64,000 nt of DNA from positions 4,774,001 through 4,838,000 of the forward strand of contig NZ_CP139447.1 in NCBI RefSeq assembly GCF_047121295.1. Direction: 5' to 3'. The DNA comes from Longispora sp047121295 (GTDB lineage Bacteria > Actinomycetota > Actinomycetes > Mycobacteriales > Micromonosporaceae). The notes under the pieces were generated by a model. It did no database searches. It saw only the letters and a list, made by a program, of their open reading frames with translations, and was not told the DNA's origin. The translations under genes were made by a program, and so were the position numbers. Position 1 is the first letter of the stretch, and each line of letters starts with the position of its first letter. This document shows positions 26,204 to 34,491 of this stretch, in pieces.

Positions 26204-26647
26204 GTGAGGATCGTCCGAAGAATCGCCGTCATGTTCAGCCTGTTCGTAGCCCTGACCGGCCTGGCCGCCGTCCCCGCCCACGCCGAAGGAGACCAGCGCC
26301 CGCCGGCGGCGGTCGACGCCCGGACCGGGCTGTCGCTCGCCCAGTGGGAGTGCTCCGTCGGGGACCTGTGCGTCTGGACCGGCCAGAACGGCACCGGTTC
26401 CCGGTGCGCCTGGACGAACTCGGACAACGACTGGCTGGCGGGCGCCATCCAGTGTTCGTGGGCAGCCGGCAGCGATGTCCACTCGCTGTGGAACCGGGGC
26501 ACGAGCACCGGCTACTCCGGCGTGGCCGTGTACAACGACGCCAACTACGTCAATCGCTGGTGGTGCTCGCCGCAGGGCACCGTGTGGACCTGGGAGTACA
26601 GCGGGGTCAGGCTGCGGTCGCACCGTTGGGTCTCCGGCACCTGCTGA
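26204..26647 (+). CDS. Secreted peptidase inhibitor I36-like protein, 147 aa
   Basis: A classic signal peptide (RIVRRIAVMFSLFVALTGLA, cleavage near AHAEG) is followed by a Cys-rich domain with CSVGDLCVWTGQNGTGSRCA and VAVYNDANYVNRWWC. This matches the peptidase inhibitor family I36 / streptin-like beta-gamma-crystallin fold. Six cysteines in the mature part suggest three disulfides. The GTG start has GGGAGGATCATC upstream. It appears monocistronic. Inhibition of extracellular proteases is the family role; the target is unknown. Confidence 0.8.
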   Translation: MRIVRRIAVMFSLFVALTGLAAVPAHAEGDQRPPAAVDARTGLSLAQWECSVGDLCVWTGQNGTGSRCAWTNSDNDWLAGAIQCSWAAGSDVHSLWNRGTSTGYSGVAVYNDANYVNRWWCSPQGTVWTWEYSGVRLRSHRWVSGTC

Positions 26648-26759
26648 CGGAGAAATCGGGAGGAGCGGCGAACACCGCTCCTCCTCCGCCCAGCGGCACG
26701 CGGGGTTTGGCCTGCCGGCGCCAGCATCAGGCAGCCGAGGCCGACTATCAGCACGCTGA

Positions 26760-27262
26760 ACTGGGCGATCACCCGGTTGCCGCAGCCGGCGAGCGGCGCA
26801 AGCGCAACCGTCGGCTCGCGGCGGTAGGTGGCGGTGTTCGCGATCGTCGGCGCGGCGCTGGCCGTACTGCCGGCCAGGCCGCCGACCGCGCCCGCCCCGC
26901 CCGCCGGCCCGAGCGCCAGCGCGTCGCCGGCCCCGGTGACCGCCCCGACCAGCTTCGACCCGCTCCGGCTCATGCTGCACCTCACCGAGCAGCCGCAGGG
27001 CATGGACCACACCACCCAGGAGATACCGGCCGCGTTCACGCCGGTCCGCAACACCGTGATCGTCGGGAACGGTGAGTAGTCCGGCAAGGTCGAGTTCGGC
27101 ACCGCGTCCTACCTCGCCGACCCGGAGGGTCAATCGATGAGGACGCTCAGCGTCGCGGCCCAGAACCGTCCGCGCTGGGCCGGCAACGAGCCCAACACGA
27201 CCGCAGCACGAGCCGCACCTCGACGACCTCCGCACCGCCGCGCTCCTCGAGCCAGGAGGCAG
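26760..27262 (+). pseudogene. Disrupted secreted or membrane protein gene
   Basis: A protein-like frame runs through AVFAIVGAALAVLPARPPTA (hydrophobic N-terminal anchor), SFDPLRLMLHLTEQPQGMDH and FTPVRNTVIVGNGE, meets a TAG at 27077, then continues in the same frame with SGKVEFGTASYLADPEGQSM and TLSVAAQNRPRWAGN. The in-frame stop and the lack of a clear start indicate a decayed gene for an anchored extracellular protein. No other gene is visible between 26648 and 27276. Confidence 0.4.
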
Positions 27263-27276
27263 GCCCAGCCCCAGGT

Positions 27277-27624
27277 CTAGGATCCGGTGCGCACACGGAG
27301 CAGAACCGGCCCGAGATCAGCGACGGGTTGCAACGCCTGGGCTTCCTGGCCGGCAGCCGCCAGCCCTGAGAACCGCTGTTCGTAGGTGTCATCCGCCGGG
27401 CACGACCAGGTGCCGCGCACTGTCTCCCCCAGCACCACGTTCCCGTCCTTGTCCACGGTGGGTGGGGCGTAACCATCGACGTGCACCCACGTGCACCTCG
27501 CGGTCTGGGTCGTGCGGCACTCCGTGCGCCACCCGGCGGTGCCCAGCGCGTCGATCAGTTCCTTGAAACCGTCCGGCAACTGCGGAGCCAAGCGTGCGAT
27601 ATCGGCCACGGTGTTGTCGCTCAT
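27277..27624 (-). CDS. Hypothetical protein, 115 aa
   Basis: The ATG follows GGGGGGATC, a strong ribosome binding site. The protein has an N-terminal helical half (ADIARLAPQLPDGFKELIDA) and a beta-rich half with three cysteines (ECRTTQTARCTWVHVDGYAP, GTWSCPADDTYEQRF). There is no signal peptide. I do not recognise it. It is divergent from the DUF6244-toxin locus, so an accessory role there is possible but unsupported. Confidence 0.6.
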   Translation of the reverse strand: MSDNTVADIARLAPQLPDGFKELIDALGTAGWRTECRTTQTARCTWVHVDGYAPPTVDKDGNVVLGETVRGTWSCPADDTYEQRFSGLAAAGQEAQALQPVADLGPVLLRVRTGS

Positions 27625-27843
27625 GATCCCCCCAGGTGTGCTGCCTGACGACGATAGCGCCTTGAGGGAGAGCTTGTTGGCACAACCCGACAATGCTGCT
27701 CGCGGCTCCCGCACCGGTCATGGCCAACGCGACGTGAAGGTAGCCCGCCGTCGTCCATAACGGAGCGTGTTCGGGGTTTCGCCGATGACGGCACGGCGCT
27801 ATCCTTCGGGGCGCTTTGCCCACCCCCAAACCAAAGGTGCCGT

Positions 27844-28362
27844 ATGACCGCGACCTCGGAGATCCTGACCCCTCTGTCCGCAGCCGCAACGGAGATAGAC
27901 GAAGCCAAGACCCACTCGGAGGCAGGCCGTGAACATGCCGACCGGGTCTGCCAGCAGGCCCACGGACAGGGCCTGCGTGGCGTGGCCGCGAGCATGTCCC
28001 AAGTCGTGGCCGCATTCGACGAGGTGACAGCCAGCCTGATCACCGCGGCCACCGGCGTCCGCGACGCGCAGATCCCGGTCAACGAGATCGTCGAAGCCAT
28101 GACCCCCAAAGAGGTCAAAGACCGGCTGACGAAATCGATCAGCGCCATCGACCTGGCACGCGACGCCATCACCGCCACGAACAACCCCCTCGCCGAGGCC
28201 CAGCACACCATCCGCCGTGCCCTCGACGGCGGCGAGCCCGGCCCACTGCTCGGCTTCATCCAGATGATCGACGCCGCCGCCGGCCGCGCCCAAGGACAGA
28301 CAACCAAGGCCCGCACGAACGCGCAGGGCCAGATCCCCCAGACGAGCAGCCTGGGAAACTAG
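27844..28362 (+). CDS. DUF6244-like helical protein, 172 aa; N-terminal part of a frameshift toxin
   Basis: The protein is all-helical with coiled-coil-like spacing (EILTPLSAAATEIDEAKTHS, REHADRVCQQAHGQGLRGVA) and resembles the DUF6244 family of Micromonosporaceae. The helical N-terminal segment recalls WXG100/LXG-type export domains of polymorphic toxins (inference). Its last codons are CTG GGA AAC TAG, so a -1 slip at G GGA AAC avoids the stop and continues into the nuclease frame for 156 residues. Read that way the product is a 328-residue export-domain/linker/WHH-nuclease toxin. The start ATG is preceded by AAAGGTGCCGT. Confidence 0.7.
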   Translation: MTATSEILTPLSAAATEIDEAKTHSEAGREHADRVCQQAHGQGLRGVAASMSQVVAAFDEVTASLITAATGVRDAQIPVNEIVEAMTPKEVKDRLTKSISAIDLARDAITATNNPLAEAQHTIRRALDGGEPGPLLGFIQMIDAAAGRAQGQTTKARTNAQGQIPQTSSLGN

Positions 28363-28397
28363 ATGCGGGTGGCGCAAGCAGCGCAGCGGCACCCGCA
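28353..28397 (+). promoter_or_regulatory. Candidate programmed -1 frameshift signal
   Basis: The heptamer GGGAAAC (28353-28359) fits X-XXY-YYZ in the zero frame, directly before TAG. Four bases later an 8-bp perfect stem, TGCGGGTG (28364-28371) with CACCCGCA (28390-28397), encloses an inner 4-bp stem (28372-28375 with 28381-28384, loop AAGCA). Slippery site, stop and stem-loop are arranged as in known -1 frameshift cassettes, with a slightly short spacer. Confidence 0.6.
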
Positions 28398-28829
28398 GCT
28401 CCAGCTCCAACTCCAGCCCGAGTCGATTCGAAAGGCAGAGTCATCCCGCCCGGGGTGCAGCGGCTACCGAGTGGACGACTACCAGCGAACTTCACCTTCG
28501 CGGGCAAGAAGTACGACGGACCTCGCTGGACGCCGCGCCTGGCGGCCAAGTACCCCGACGGGGTCACCTTCACACCGGACGGGTTTCCCAATTTCTCCCG
28601 GTACCAGTGGGTGGGCATACCGCAGGTGGATTTCGACCCGGCCTTCACCGGCGACAGGGCCAAGGACGATGCGATCGCCTGCCGCAAGGCGGGCATCGAG
28701 GACACACCCGACGGCTACACCTGGCATCATCACCAGGACGGACGCACCATGCAACTCGTACCCACGGACATTCATGAAGCCGTACGCCACGCCGGTGGCG
28801 TCGCGATCGTGAAAGGCGACGACCAGTGA
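28359..28829 (+). CDS. WHH-type HNH/Endo VII nuclease toxin domain, reached by -1 frameshift
   Basis: This frame is open for at least 200 bases upstream, inside the DUF6244 gene, and has no convincing start of its own; a GTG at 28455 lacks a ribosome binding site. It begins with a Pro/Ala linker (AAAPAAPAPTPARVDSKGRV). It then carries the toxin domain with VGIPQVDFDPAFTGDRAKDD and the catalytic signature GYTWHHHQDGRTMQLVPTDI followed by HEAVRHAGG, which defines the WHH clade of HNH/Endonuclease VII toxins. The stop overlaps the immunity gene start. Predicted action: metal-dependent DNA cleavage in a rival cell. Confidence 0.75.
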   Translation, partial: LDAGGASSAAAPAAPAPTPARVDSKGRVIPPGVQRLPSGRLPANFTFAGKKYDGPRWTPRLAAKYPDGVTFTPDGFPNFSRYQWVGIPQVDFDPAFTGDRAKDDAIACRKAGIEDTPDGYTWHHHQDGRTMQLVPTDIHEAVRHAGGVAIVKGDDQ

Positions 28830-29269
28830 ACGTCGAATACCGCCGAACCGCGTCACCCGCCCCCGAGAACAAACTCGCGGAACTGGACACCCAACTCCCT
28901 GGCGTGCTGCCCGAGGACTACCGCGCGTACCTTCTCCAACAAGACGGCGGGCGTCTCACCAGCAACAACGAGGCGGTAAGAGAGATCTTCGGTGTCGGCG
29001 ACGTGCCCGACTACGCGAGTATCTGGGCCAAAATCGAAACCTACGAGGGCCGTGTGCCGGCATGGCTACTCCCCGTGGCCGGCGACGCGTTCGGCAACCT
29101 GTTCTGCCTGTCGCTCCGCGACACAGACCACGGATCCGTCTGGTTCTGGGACCACGAAGGCGAACCCGAAGATGACGACGACGCTCCCACCGAGGACAAC
29201 CTGACCTTCAAGGCCAAGACCTGGCAGGAATTCCTAGACAGTCTGCGGCCGTTCCAGCTCGAGGACTGA
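28826..29269 (+). CDS. SMI1/KNR4-family immunity protein, 147 aa
   Basis: SMI1/KNR4 (SUKH) fold: N-terminal helix with LPGVLPEDYRAYLLQQDGGR, the strand DAFGNLFCLSLRDTDHGSVW, the acidic loop WFWDHEGEPEDDDDAP, and the final helix TWQEFLDSLRPFQLED. SUKH proteins are the most common immunity partners of nuclease toxins, including the WHH type. The start overlaps the toxin stop by four bases (GTGA), exactly as expected of a toxin-immunity pair. The acidic character suits a DNA-mimic or active-site blocker (inference). Confidence 0.88.
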   Translation: MNVEYRRTASPAPENKLAELDTQLPGVLPEDYRAYLLQQDGGRLTSNNEAVREIFGVGDVPDYASIWAKIETYEGRVPAWLLPVAGDAFGNLFCLSLRDTDHGSVWFWDHEGEPEDDDDAPTEDNLTFKAKTWQEFLDSLRPFQLED

Positions 29270-29376
29270 CCGGACCACCTGCTAGGAGGGCGCCGTGGGC
29301 GACCGCACCCGCCCGCACGGAGGCACACAGATTCCCGCTCCCGCCGTCGACAGTTTCGGAATCGAGAATGCCGCAG

Positions 29377-29902
29377 ATGACGCCCCCGCCGGCAGCTGAC
29401 TGCGACGTGTGGAAGGTCCTCATCGGCGAATTGCTCCTCATCAAGAACAAGATCAACGAGCACGACCGCGAACAGATCGAGGACTACACCACACCCCACA
29501 CCCGCTTCCGTGCCGGACCTGGAGGCCCTTGAAGGCCAACTCGCCGAGCGCCACCCCGAGGAGTACCGCACCTTCCTCCTGTGCGCCAACGGCTGGCCGT
29601 CCCTCTACATGGACGCCAAGCTCTTCGGCCTGCCGGAACTGCGAGGGGAAGGACCACAAGCCAGCGTGGCGGCCGACGTCCTCGACGTCTATGACTCCGA
29701 AGACATGTTCGGTGCCATCGATATCCCCCGCTCCGACGTGTTGCCAGTCTGCGCGGGTCAGGGGATGCGCACGGTGTTCGTGATCTTCCGCTCCGACCGT
29801 CCGCACGCGGGTAGCGTCCTGTGGCTGGACGCTGATGAGATCGACCGTTTCGATGGCTTCGTCGAGTTCCTCGCATCCATGTGTGACTATGCAAACGATT
29901 GA
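29377..29902 (+). pseudogene. Frameshifted second SMI1/KNR4 immunity gene
   Basis: An N-terminal piece (DCDVWKVLIGELLLIKNKIN from an ATG at 29377) is open to a TGA at 29530-29532. The C-terminal, easily recognised SMI1 domain (LEGQLAERHPEEYRTFLLCA, NGWPSLY, SVLWLDADEIDRFDGFVEFL) is in the next frame from about 29510. A single +1 shift would join them into a normal SUKH protein. A 34-codon ORF with GGAGGG and GTG (29295-29399) precedes it and may be a remnant. Orphan immunity genes after a toxin cassette are common in polymorphic toxin loci. Confidence 0.6.
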
Positions 29903-30115
29903 GCTGACAAGCTCCGCCAGGCCTGATCCAGCCCGCGAGAGGGGAACTTGACGCTCCAGGTTCCGGCGACCGGGCTGTTGAGGAACGCCACGTAGTAGAC
30001 GATCTCACCCGCACCGGTTCCAGCGGTCTCCCGAGCACACCGCCGAAAGCCCTCGTCCGCAGCCGTCCCGGCAAGGATGCGCGTTTCAACGCCGTCCCGG
30101 TTTTCCTCGGTTAGG
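29886..30115 (-). pseudogene. Unidentified C-terminal gene fragment
   Basis: Overlapping the end of the wHTH gene in another frame, the minus strand reads TEENRDGVETRILAGTAADE, then GAGEIVYYVAFLNSPVAGTW and SVKFPSRGLDQAWRSL before a TAG. The sequence looks like real protein, but there is no start codon, so it is either a remnant or an extension of the upstream gene by frameshift. Family unknown. Confidence 0.3.
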
Positions 30116-30940
30116 GGCCACGGGCGGTCGTCCCCGTTGGCACAGCGGACACAATGCGCGCCCTGTGGTGGGTCGGATGAGTGCGCCTGCCGGGTAGTCG
30201 TGGATGCAGTTGGGGGCGGTGCGGCGTTGGTGTTCGAACGCGGCTGACCGGTGCGCGACGTCGTTGGCGCCTGTGTGGGGGTGCAGGGTGGCGTGGTGGT
30301 GGCGGAGGTCGTCGTCGGGGATGGCGCGTAGGTAGGCGGTGAGCGAGTGGACGATGTGGTGGTCGTTGCGGATCTTGGCGATGATCGCGACGGCTTGTTG
30401 TTCGTCGGCTCCGGTGACGGCGATGACCCGGCGGACGTCAGTCACGCGCACCGCAGGTGATGGTGATGAGATGGATGGTAGTTCTTCTAATGGTGGAGTT
30501 CGCACGTCGGAACTACCGGTACCGCCGCGTGCGGCCATGATGTGACTACCGTGGTCACGGGCCGCGACTAAGGGTGGAACTACCGTGGTTTCCATAGGCG
30601 GAACCACCGTGGTCACACCTGCGGGCACCGTGGCGGGTTCCGGGATGGCCAGCCGATACACCGTCGGCCTGCGGTGTACCCGCTGCACCACCACCAGCCA
30701 CCCACCTGATTCGAGGTCGTCGAGGATCTTCTTCACGTTGCTGCGTCTGCGTATTCCAGCACCCACCTGCAGCCGGTCGTAGGTGAGCCACGCGAGATCC
30801 GCAGACGCGGACTTGTCGCCATGAACGTCCCGCACGTGCCGGGCGTACGTCTCCGCGACCGCCTTGTGATCGGCCGTGAGGTCGGCGGAATCCCACACGG
30901 CGTCACGAAACCGGTCCCGAAACCACCGTGGCGCGCTCAC
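30086..30940 (-). CDS. Winged helix-turn-helix protein, 284 aa
   Basis: The GTG start begins SAPRWFRDRFRDAVWDSADL, followed by a wHTH around residues 25-85 (AWLTYDRLQVGAGIRRRSNV, KKILDDLESGGWLVVVQRV). A Thr/Pro/Val-rich linker then leads to a helical domain (AVAIIAKIRNDHHIVHSLTA). It ends in a small Cys/His region (CIHDYPAGALI, ALCPLCQRG). Proteins of this layout accompany actinomycete integrative elements and are often annotated as helix-turn-helix or replication-associated proteins. Given the integrase and IS debris downstream, it may be a relic of such an element. Confidence 0.65.
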   Translation of the reverse strand: MSAPRWFRDRFRDAVWDSADLTADHKAVAETYARHVRDVHGDKSASADLAWLTYDRLQVGAGIRRRSNVKKILDDLESGGWLVVVQRVHRRPTVYRLAIPEPATVPAGVTTVVPPMETTVVPPLVAARDHGSHIMAARGGTGSSDVRTPPLEELPSISSPSPAVRVTDVRRVIAVTGADEQQAVAIIAKIRNDHHIVHSLTAYLRAIPDDDLRHHHATLHPHTGANDVAHRSAAFEHQRRTAPNCIHDYPAGALIRPTTGRALCPLCQRGRPPVAPNRGKPGRR

Positions 30941-31339
30941 CGCGACCACCGCGCACGCCGCGTCGACGGCAGGGCGTGAACCGCACACCGCCCCGCTCGA
31001 GTGGCCATCTGTTCCACGCGCCGTGAGCCGGCGCCGGCATCTACCCATGTCACGACGCTGATCAACGCTCCACTTCGCCGAAACGTCAAGCCGACACCAC
31101 CGCATCACCCGACAGTCGTGCCCGCGATCGGCTACCGCCCTGGCGGCAACGACGGGTTCAGCCCTCCAATCAGACACATGGCGAACAGGTGCTGCTCTGG
31201 GCGCCTCGACACAGGCTAGGCTGGGGGCGCACGTCAGCGCGCGGCCCCGTCCACCTCCGTCAGCGAGGCAGTGTGCCGGGAGTCGCTGGAGCCTTCCACC
31301 ATCTGATTCCCACCTCGGTCAGATCGTCCTGTCCGAGCT
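30941..31339. other. Non-coding interval, nothing recognised
   Basis: About 400 bases between the wHTH gene and the integrase remnant contain no reading frame with protein-like composition, no repeat and no clear promoter. It is probably a decayed part of a former integrative element. Confidence 0.4.
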
Positions 31340-31839
31340 GTCGGTTCGGCAAGTGGAGGACGCATACGCCGCGATCTCCGCCGCGCCGTCAATGGCAAAC
31401 CAGCCGATGAGCTCAGCACTCTGCTCCGAGTGCACGCCACGCTGCGTCGGGCGTCGAACACATCGCCGTCCGCGACGAACTCCTCCTCGTCAACCCCGCC
31501 CGACTTGCCGGACTTCCTCGGCCGATCCGAAACCGGCCCGTGGTGTGGACCGACGCCCGGGTCGCCACCCGGCGGGCCGACGGCCAGCACCCGCCCATCG
31601 CGGTATGGACCCCGGCACTACCGGCCAAGTTCCTCACCGCCGCCCGCAACGACCCGTTGTTCGCCTTGTGGAGGCTGGCGGCCCTGCGCGGCCTACGTCG
31701 GGGAGAACTGTGCGCTCTGCGATGGAGCGACCTCGACCCCGACGAGGGCACCGCCGCCATCAGCCGGCAGCTACTCGAACTCCTCAACCAGATCGAATAC
31801 GGGCCACCCAAACCCATCACGAGCGAAGAACCACCGTCC
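31340..31839 (+). pseudogene. Degenerate phage-type tyrosine integrase, cut by an IS element
   Basis: Pieces of an integrase are spread over two or three frames: LSVRQVEDAYAAISAA then an LLRVHATLRRAS segment (SAM-like domain), then PVVWTDARVATRRADGQHPP and FALWRLAALRGLRRGELCAL, which holds the first catalytic Arg (RRGEL). The last frame runs into the terminal inverted repeat of the IS element at 31840, so the His-x-x-Arg and Tyr part is lost. Confidence 0.65.
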
Positions 31840-32712
31840 TAAAAGTTGTTTCACAAGCTTGGGAGGCCTTGCTACGCAAGGCTTTCCAAGCTTGTTTAGG
31901 TGGTCATTGCCAGGTTGTGCATGTGGGCGATGGCGCGGAGGGCGTGGAAGAGGCCGTCGCCTTTGAGGCGGCAGTCTCGCAGGATCTTCCAGTTCTTCAG
32001 GCGGCCGATGACGTGCTCGATACGGGCCCTGACTTTGCGGTGGGCGGTGTTGTCGGCGACTTGTGCTGGCAGGCGGGCGGCCTGCGCGTTTGCGGTGTGG
32101 GATGAACGCGCCGGTGCCGTAATGGGCGCCGTCGGCAAGGATGGTCACGCCTGAGCGTTGCACCAGGTGCACCGCGCCGGAGTCGCGGTAGGCCTGGGCG
32201 TCGTTGACGTTGCCGGGCACAGGTCTGCCGGTGGCGATGACCAGGCGACTGTCGGCGTCGATGATGATCTGCTCGTTCGCGGAAAACCGGTAGTTCTTCG
32301 ACGAGGCGGCCAGTTCCCGGTCACGAACCGGCACCAAGGTGCCATTGACGATCCAAACCCGGTCGAACGCGTCCGGTGAACGTCTCACCGGCGCGATCGC
32401 CAGCAACGGCCCCAGATCCGCGACGATCCGGTGGACCGTGGCCGGCGAGATCCCCGACAACGGGACGAGCTGACGCATCGTCAAGTTCGTCCTGTAATAT
32501 ACCGCGACGACCAGGACCCGATCCGCCAGAGGCAGCTTCCACGGCCTGCCCTCACCAGCATGATCGCCACCCCGGCGCCGCACCACCTCAACCAGCCGAG
32601 CGAACCTCCCCGCCGGCAACCCCGCAATCACCTCAATCCACTCCGCACTCAGCCCACGCAACAACCCCATACCCCGACAACGCCAGAACATAAAATTGTG
32701 AAACATCTTTTA
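31840..32712. mobile_element. IS5-family-like insertion sequence, 873 bp
   Basis: The ends are TAAAAG(T/A)TGTTTCACAA inverted repeats (31840-31856 and 32696-32712) with one mismatch. The only gene inside is a transposase on the minus strand. Flanking triplets differ (TCC left, CCT right), so no target-site duplication is seen. The left end interrupts an integrase and the right end abuts the PfkB gene stop. Confidence 0.8.
31896..32670 (-). pseudogene. Inactive IS5-type DDE transposase
   Basis: The transposase starts well (RGLSAEWIEVIAGLPAGRFA, helix-turn-helix TMRQLVPLSGISPATVHRIV). In the DDE domain the first acidic residue is replaced: RVWIVNGTLVPVRDR has Asn (AAT) where the family has Asp. 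The second, in VTILADGAHYGTGAFIPHR, is intact. Shortly after this the frame shifts and the last part (RKVRARIEHVIGRLKNWKIL) with the third acidic residue is in another frame. Two independent lesions make the element dead. Confidence 0.8.
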
Positions 32713-32713
32713 C

Positions 32714-33739
32714 CTAGGCTGCGGGCACCGTACTCCGCTCAGGGTAGTCAGCCAAGCATCTCAGCACCTCACGTGCCAGACCACTCAGCTCTTCGTCTGC
32801 CTCGAGTTTCTTCAACATGCGCTGGACTTCGGCGACCACCGGAAGCGAGAGTCCTGCCCCCTGCCGGACTGTTGCCAAAGCTCCCATCGTGTTCGCCAAT
32901 AGCAGAAGCGCGCGCTCCCCTAGGCCGTACTCGAACCCAGCTATCAGGCCAGCGGTGAAGCTATCACCCGCACCTGTCGTATCGAGCACTTCAACGTCCA
33001 GCCCCCGGACCGAACACCTACCCTCAGGCCCGTGCAGCGAGGCGCCCTCAGGCCCTTCCTTTATCGCAACGTACGTTGTTCCGCGCGATCGAATAGCTTC
33101 GACGCCCCTGATTTGATCCGCTTCCCCGGTCAGCTCCGCGAGCTCAGCTACGCCAAGGACAAGAACGTCAATGTCAGGATAGTAGGAACCAATCTTGAAT
33201 GCTGAACTGAGCACCACGGGTACGTCGAGAACCACACGTAGACCACGCCGTCGCGCCATCTCTACTACTCGACGAGCAGCGCCGGCTTGCGGTTCTTCAA
33301 GCAGCGAATATCCAGAGAGGAATACTGTCTGGCATCCTGAAATCCAGCCTTCAGTCACATGAGCAGCAGCCAGTCGTTTACTAGCCCCGCGGTAACTCAC
33401 CATAGTGCGTTCAGCATCGTTGGTAACCATTACGACATTCGCCTGGGTAGGTTCCATCGCCGATTCGACGATGGAACCTACGTCGACACCGCAAGAAAGG
33501 AGTTCAGATCGAATCCGAATGCCCCAGTCATCAGCGCCTACACACGCAAGTAGCCTTGCGTTGAATCCGAGCCTGGCTAGCCCTAGAGCTACATTAGCGG
33601 CCGAACCGCCAAGCTGTATCGAGTGGCTGCCTGCGAGCACTTCTCCGCCAGCAGGCGGCAACTTGTTAACGTGATATACGAAATCAACGTTTGCATCCCC
33701 GACTATACCAATCTTGGACCCTTGCACCAATTTCTTCAA
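32714..33739 (-). CDS. PfkB-family carbohydrate or nucleoside kinase, 341 aa
   Basis: The ribokinase-fold signature is complete: IGIVGDANVDFVYHVNKLPP, the glycine pair region LGGSAANVALGLARLG, and the catalytic VLDTTGAGDSFTAGLIAGFE with its anion-hole GAGD. PfkB enzymes phosphorylate sugars or nucleosides with ATP. A TTG start with GAAGGA upstream was chosen because it lies just after the methyltransferase stop. With the NMP-type, NDP and Maf enzymes nearby, a nucleoside kinase is the favoured reading (inference). Codon use is AT-richer than in the flanking operons. Confidence 0.85.
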   Translation of the reverse strand: MKKLVQGSKIGIVGDANVDFVYHVNKLPPAGGEVLAGSHSIQLGGSAANVALGLARLGFNARLLACVGADDWGIRIRSELLSCGVDVGSIVESAMEPTQANVVMVTNDAERTMVSYRGASKRLAAAHVTEGWISGCQTVFLSGYSLLEEPQAGAARRVVEMARRRGLRVVLDVPVVLSSAFKIGSYYPDIDVLVLGVAELAELTGEADQIRGVEAIRSRGTTYVAIKEGPEGASLHGPEGRCSVRGLDVEVLDTTGAGDSFTAGLIAGFEYGLGERALLLLANTMGALATVRQGAGLSLPVVAEVQRMLKKLEADEELSGLAREVLRCLADYPERSTVPAA

Positions 33740-33755
33740 TGCTGGTTTCCTTCTA

Positions 33756-34412
33756 TTATGGCTGGCGAAAAATGGCTTCAAACCCCTGTAATTTGTTGCC
33801 CGACCGAGATGAGGCTGTCGAAACCTCAAACGACTCTTTCCGCATGCCCTGGGTCAGCGAAAACAATTCTTCCTCCGTCCAATGCCTAGCCAAATAGAGG
33901 GGCCGGCCCGCTTCATCCGCTGCGTACAACGTTTGTGGATCTTCAGGCCTGTATCGGGAGCGATATGTCGGACTGTTGGGGTCAAATAGAAAATCGCCCA
34001 CATAAAGCGCCCCTCCCGGTCTGAGTACGCGCCGCACTTCGCACACAATCCGTTCGACGTCTGAATAACGTGGGACCACAGTCATTAGCGCCACGATCAG
34101 CACGGCATCAAAGGTCTGTGCCCTAAAGGGCAGCATTGAAGCCTCTGCGAGAACTGGAAAAACATTCAGATCTCGGGTCGCGAGGTGGCGAAGCGCGTTC
34201 GCGTTGATGTCTACGCCGACAGTGGTTCGGGCGTTCCGGCCCGGACCGGCAGACAACGCACGTGCGCCGCAACCCAAGTCGAGAACACATTGACTTGACT
34301 CCAGCAGTTCCCTGCACTTGCCGCTCGGGGAAAAGGTGCCGGGAATCTGACTAAAGTCTTGCTTCGCCCAGTAGCGCTGAGTAACGTCCCCATTTTCCAC
34401 TTGCTTCTCCAT
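33756..34412 (-). CDS. Class I SAM-dependent methyltransferase, 218 aa
   Basis: The SAM motif is CVLDLGCGARALSAGPGR, followed by TTVGVDINANALRHLA (ribose-binding acid) and FDAVLIVALMTVVPRY. The remaining EVRRVLRPGGALYVGDFLF is the classical post-II/III region of the Methyltransf_11/25 group. The substrate is unknown. It is upstream of the PfkB kinase with only 16 bases between, so the pair is co-transcribed and may modify and phosphorylate the same molecule. It is divergent from the kinase-like gene with a 79-bp gap. Confidence 0.85.
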   Translation of the reverse strand: MEKQVENGDVTQRYWAKQDFSQIPGTFSPSGKCRELLESSQCVLDLGCGARALSAGPGRNARTTVGVDINANALRHLATRDLNVFPVLAEASMLPFRAQTFDAVLIVALMTVVPRYSDVERIVCEVRRVLRPGGALYVGDFLFDPNSPTYRSRYRPEDPQTLYAADEAGRPLYLARHWTEEELFSLTQGMRKESFEVSTASSRSGNKLQGFEAIFRQP

Positions 34413-34491
34413 TCGCCAATGGTCTAAGCGAAGCAGAATCGTTCCTTACTGACAACCCACTCGCTTCAAGCCGACAGAGTACGGTGATCGA

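Noticed and set aside
24700..32712. A complete integrative element with att sites, based on two integrase-like genes and a wHTH protein
   Set aside because: Both integrases are broken, no tRNA gene or direct repeats were found, and no transfer genes are present.
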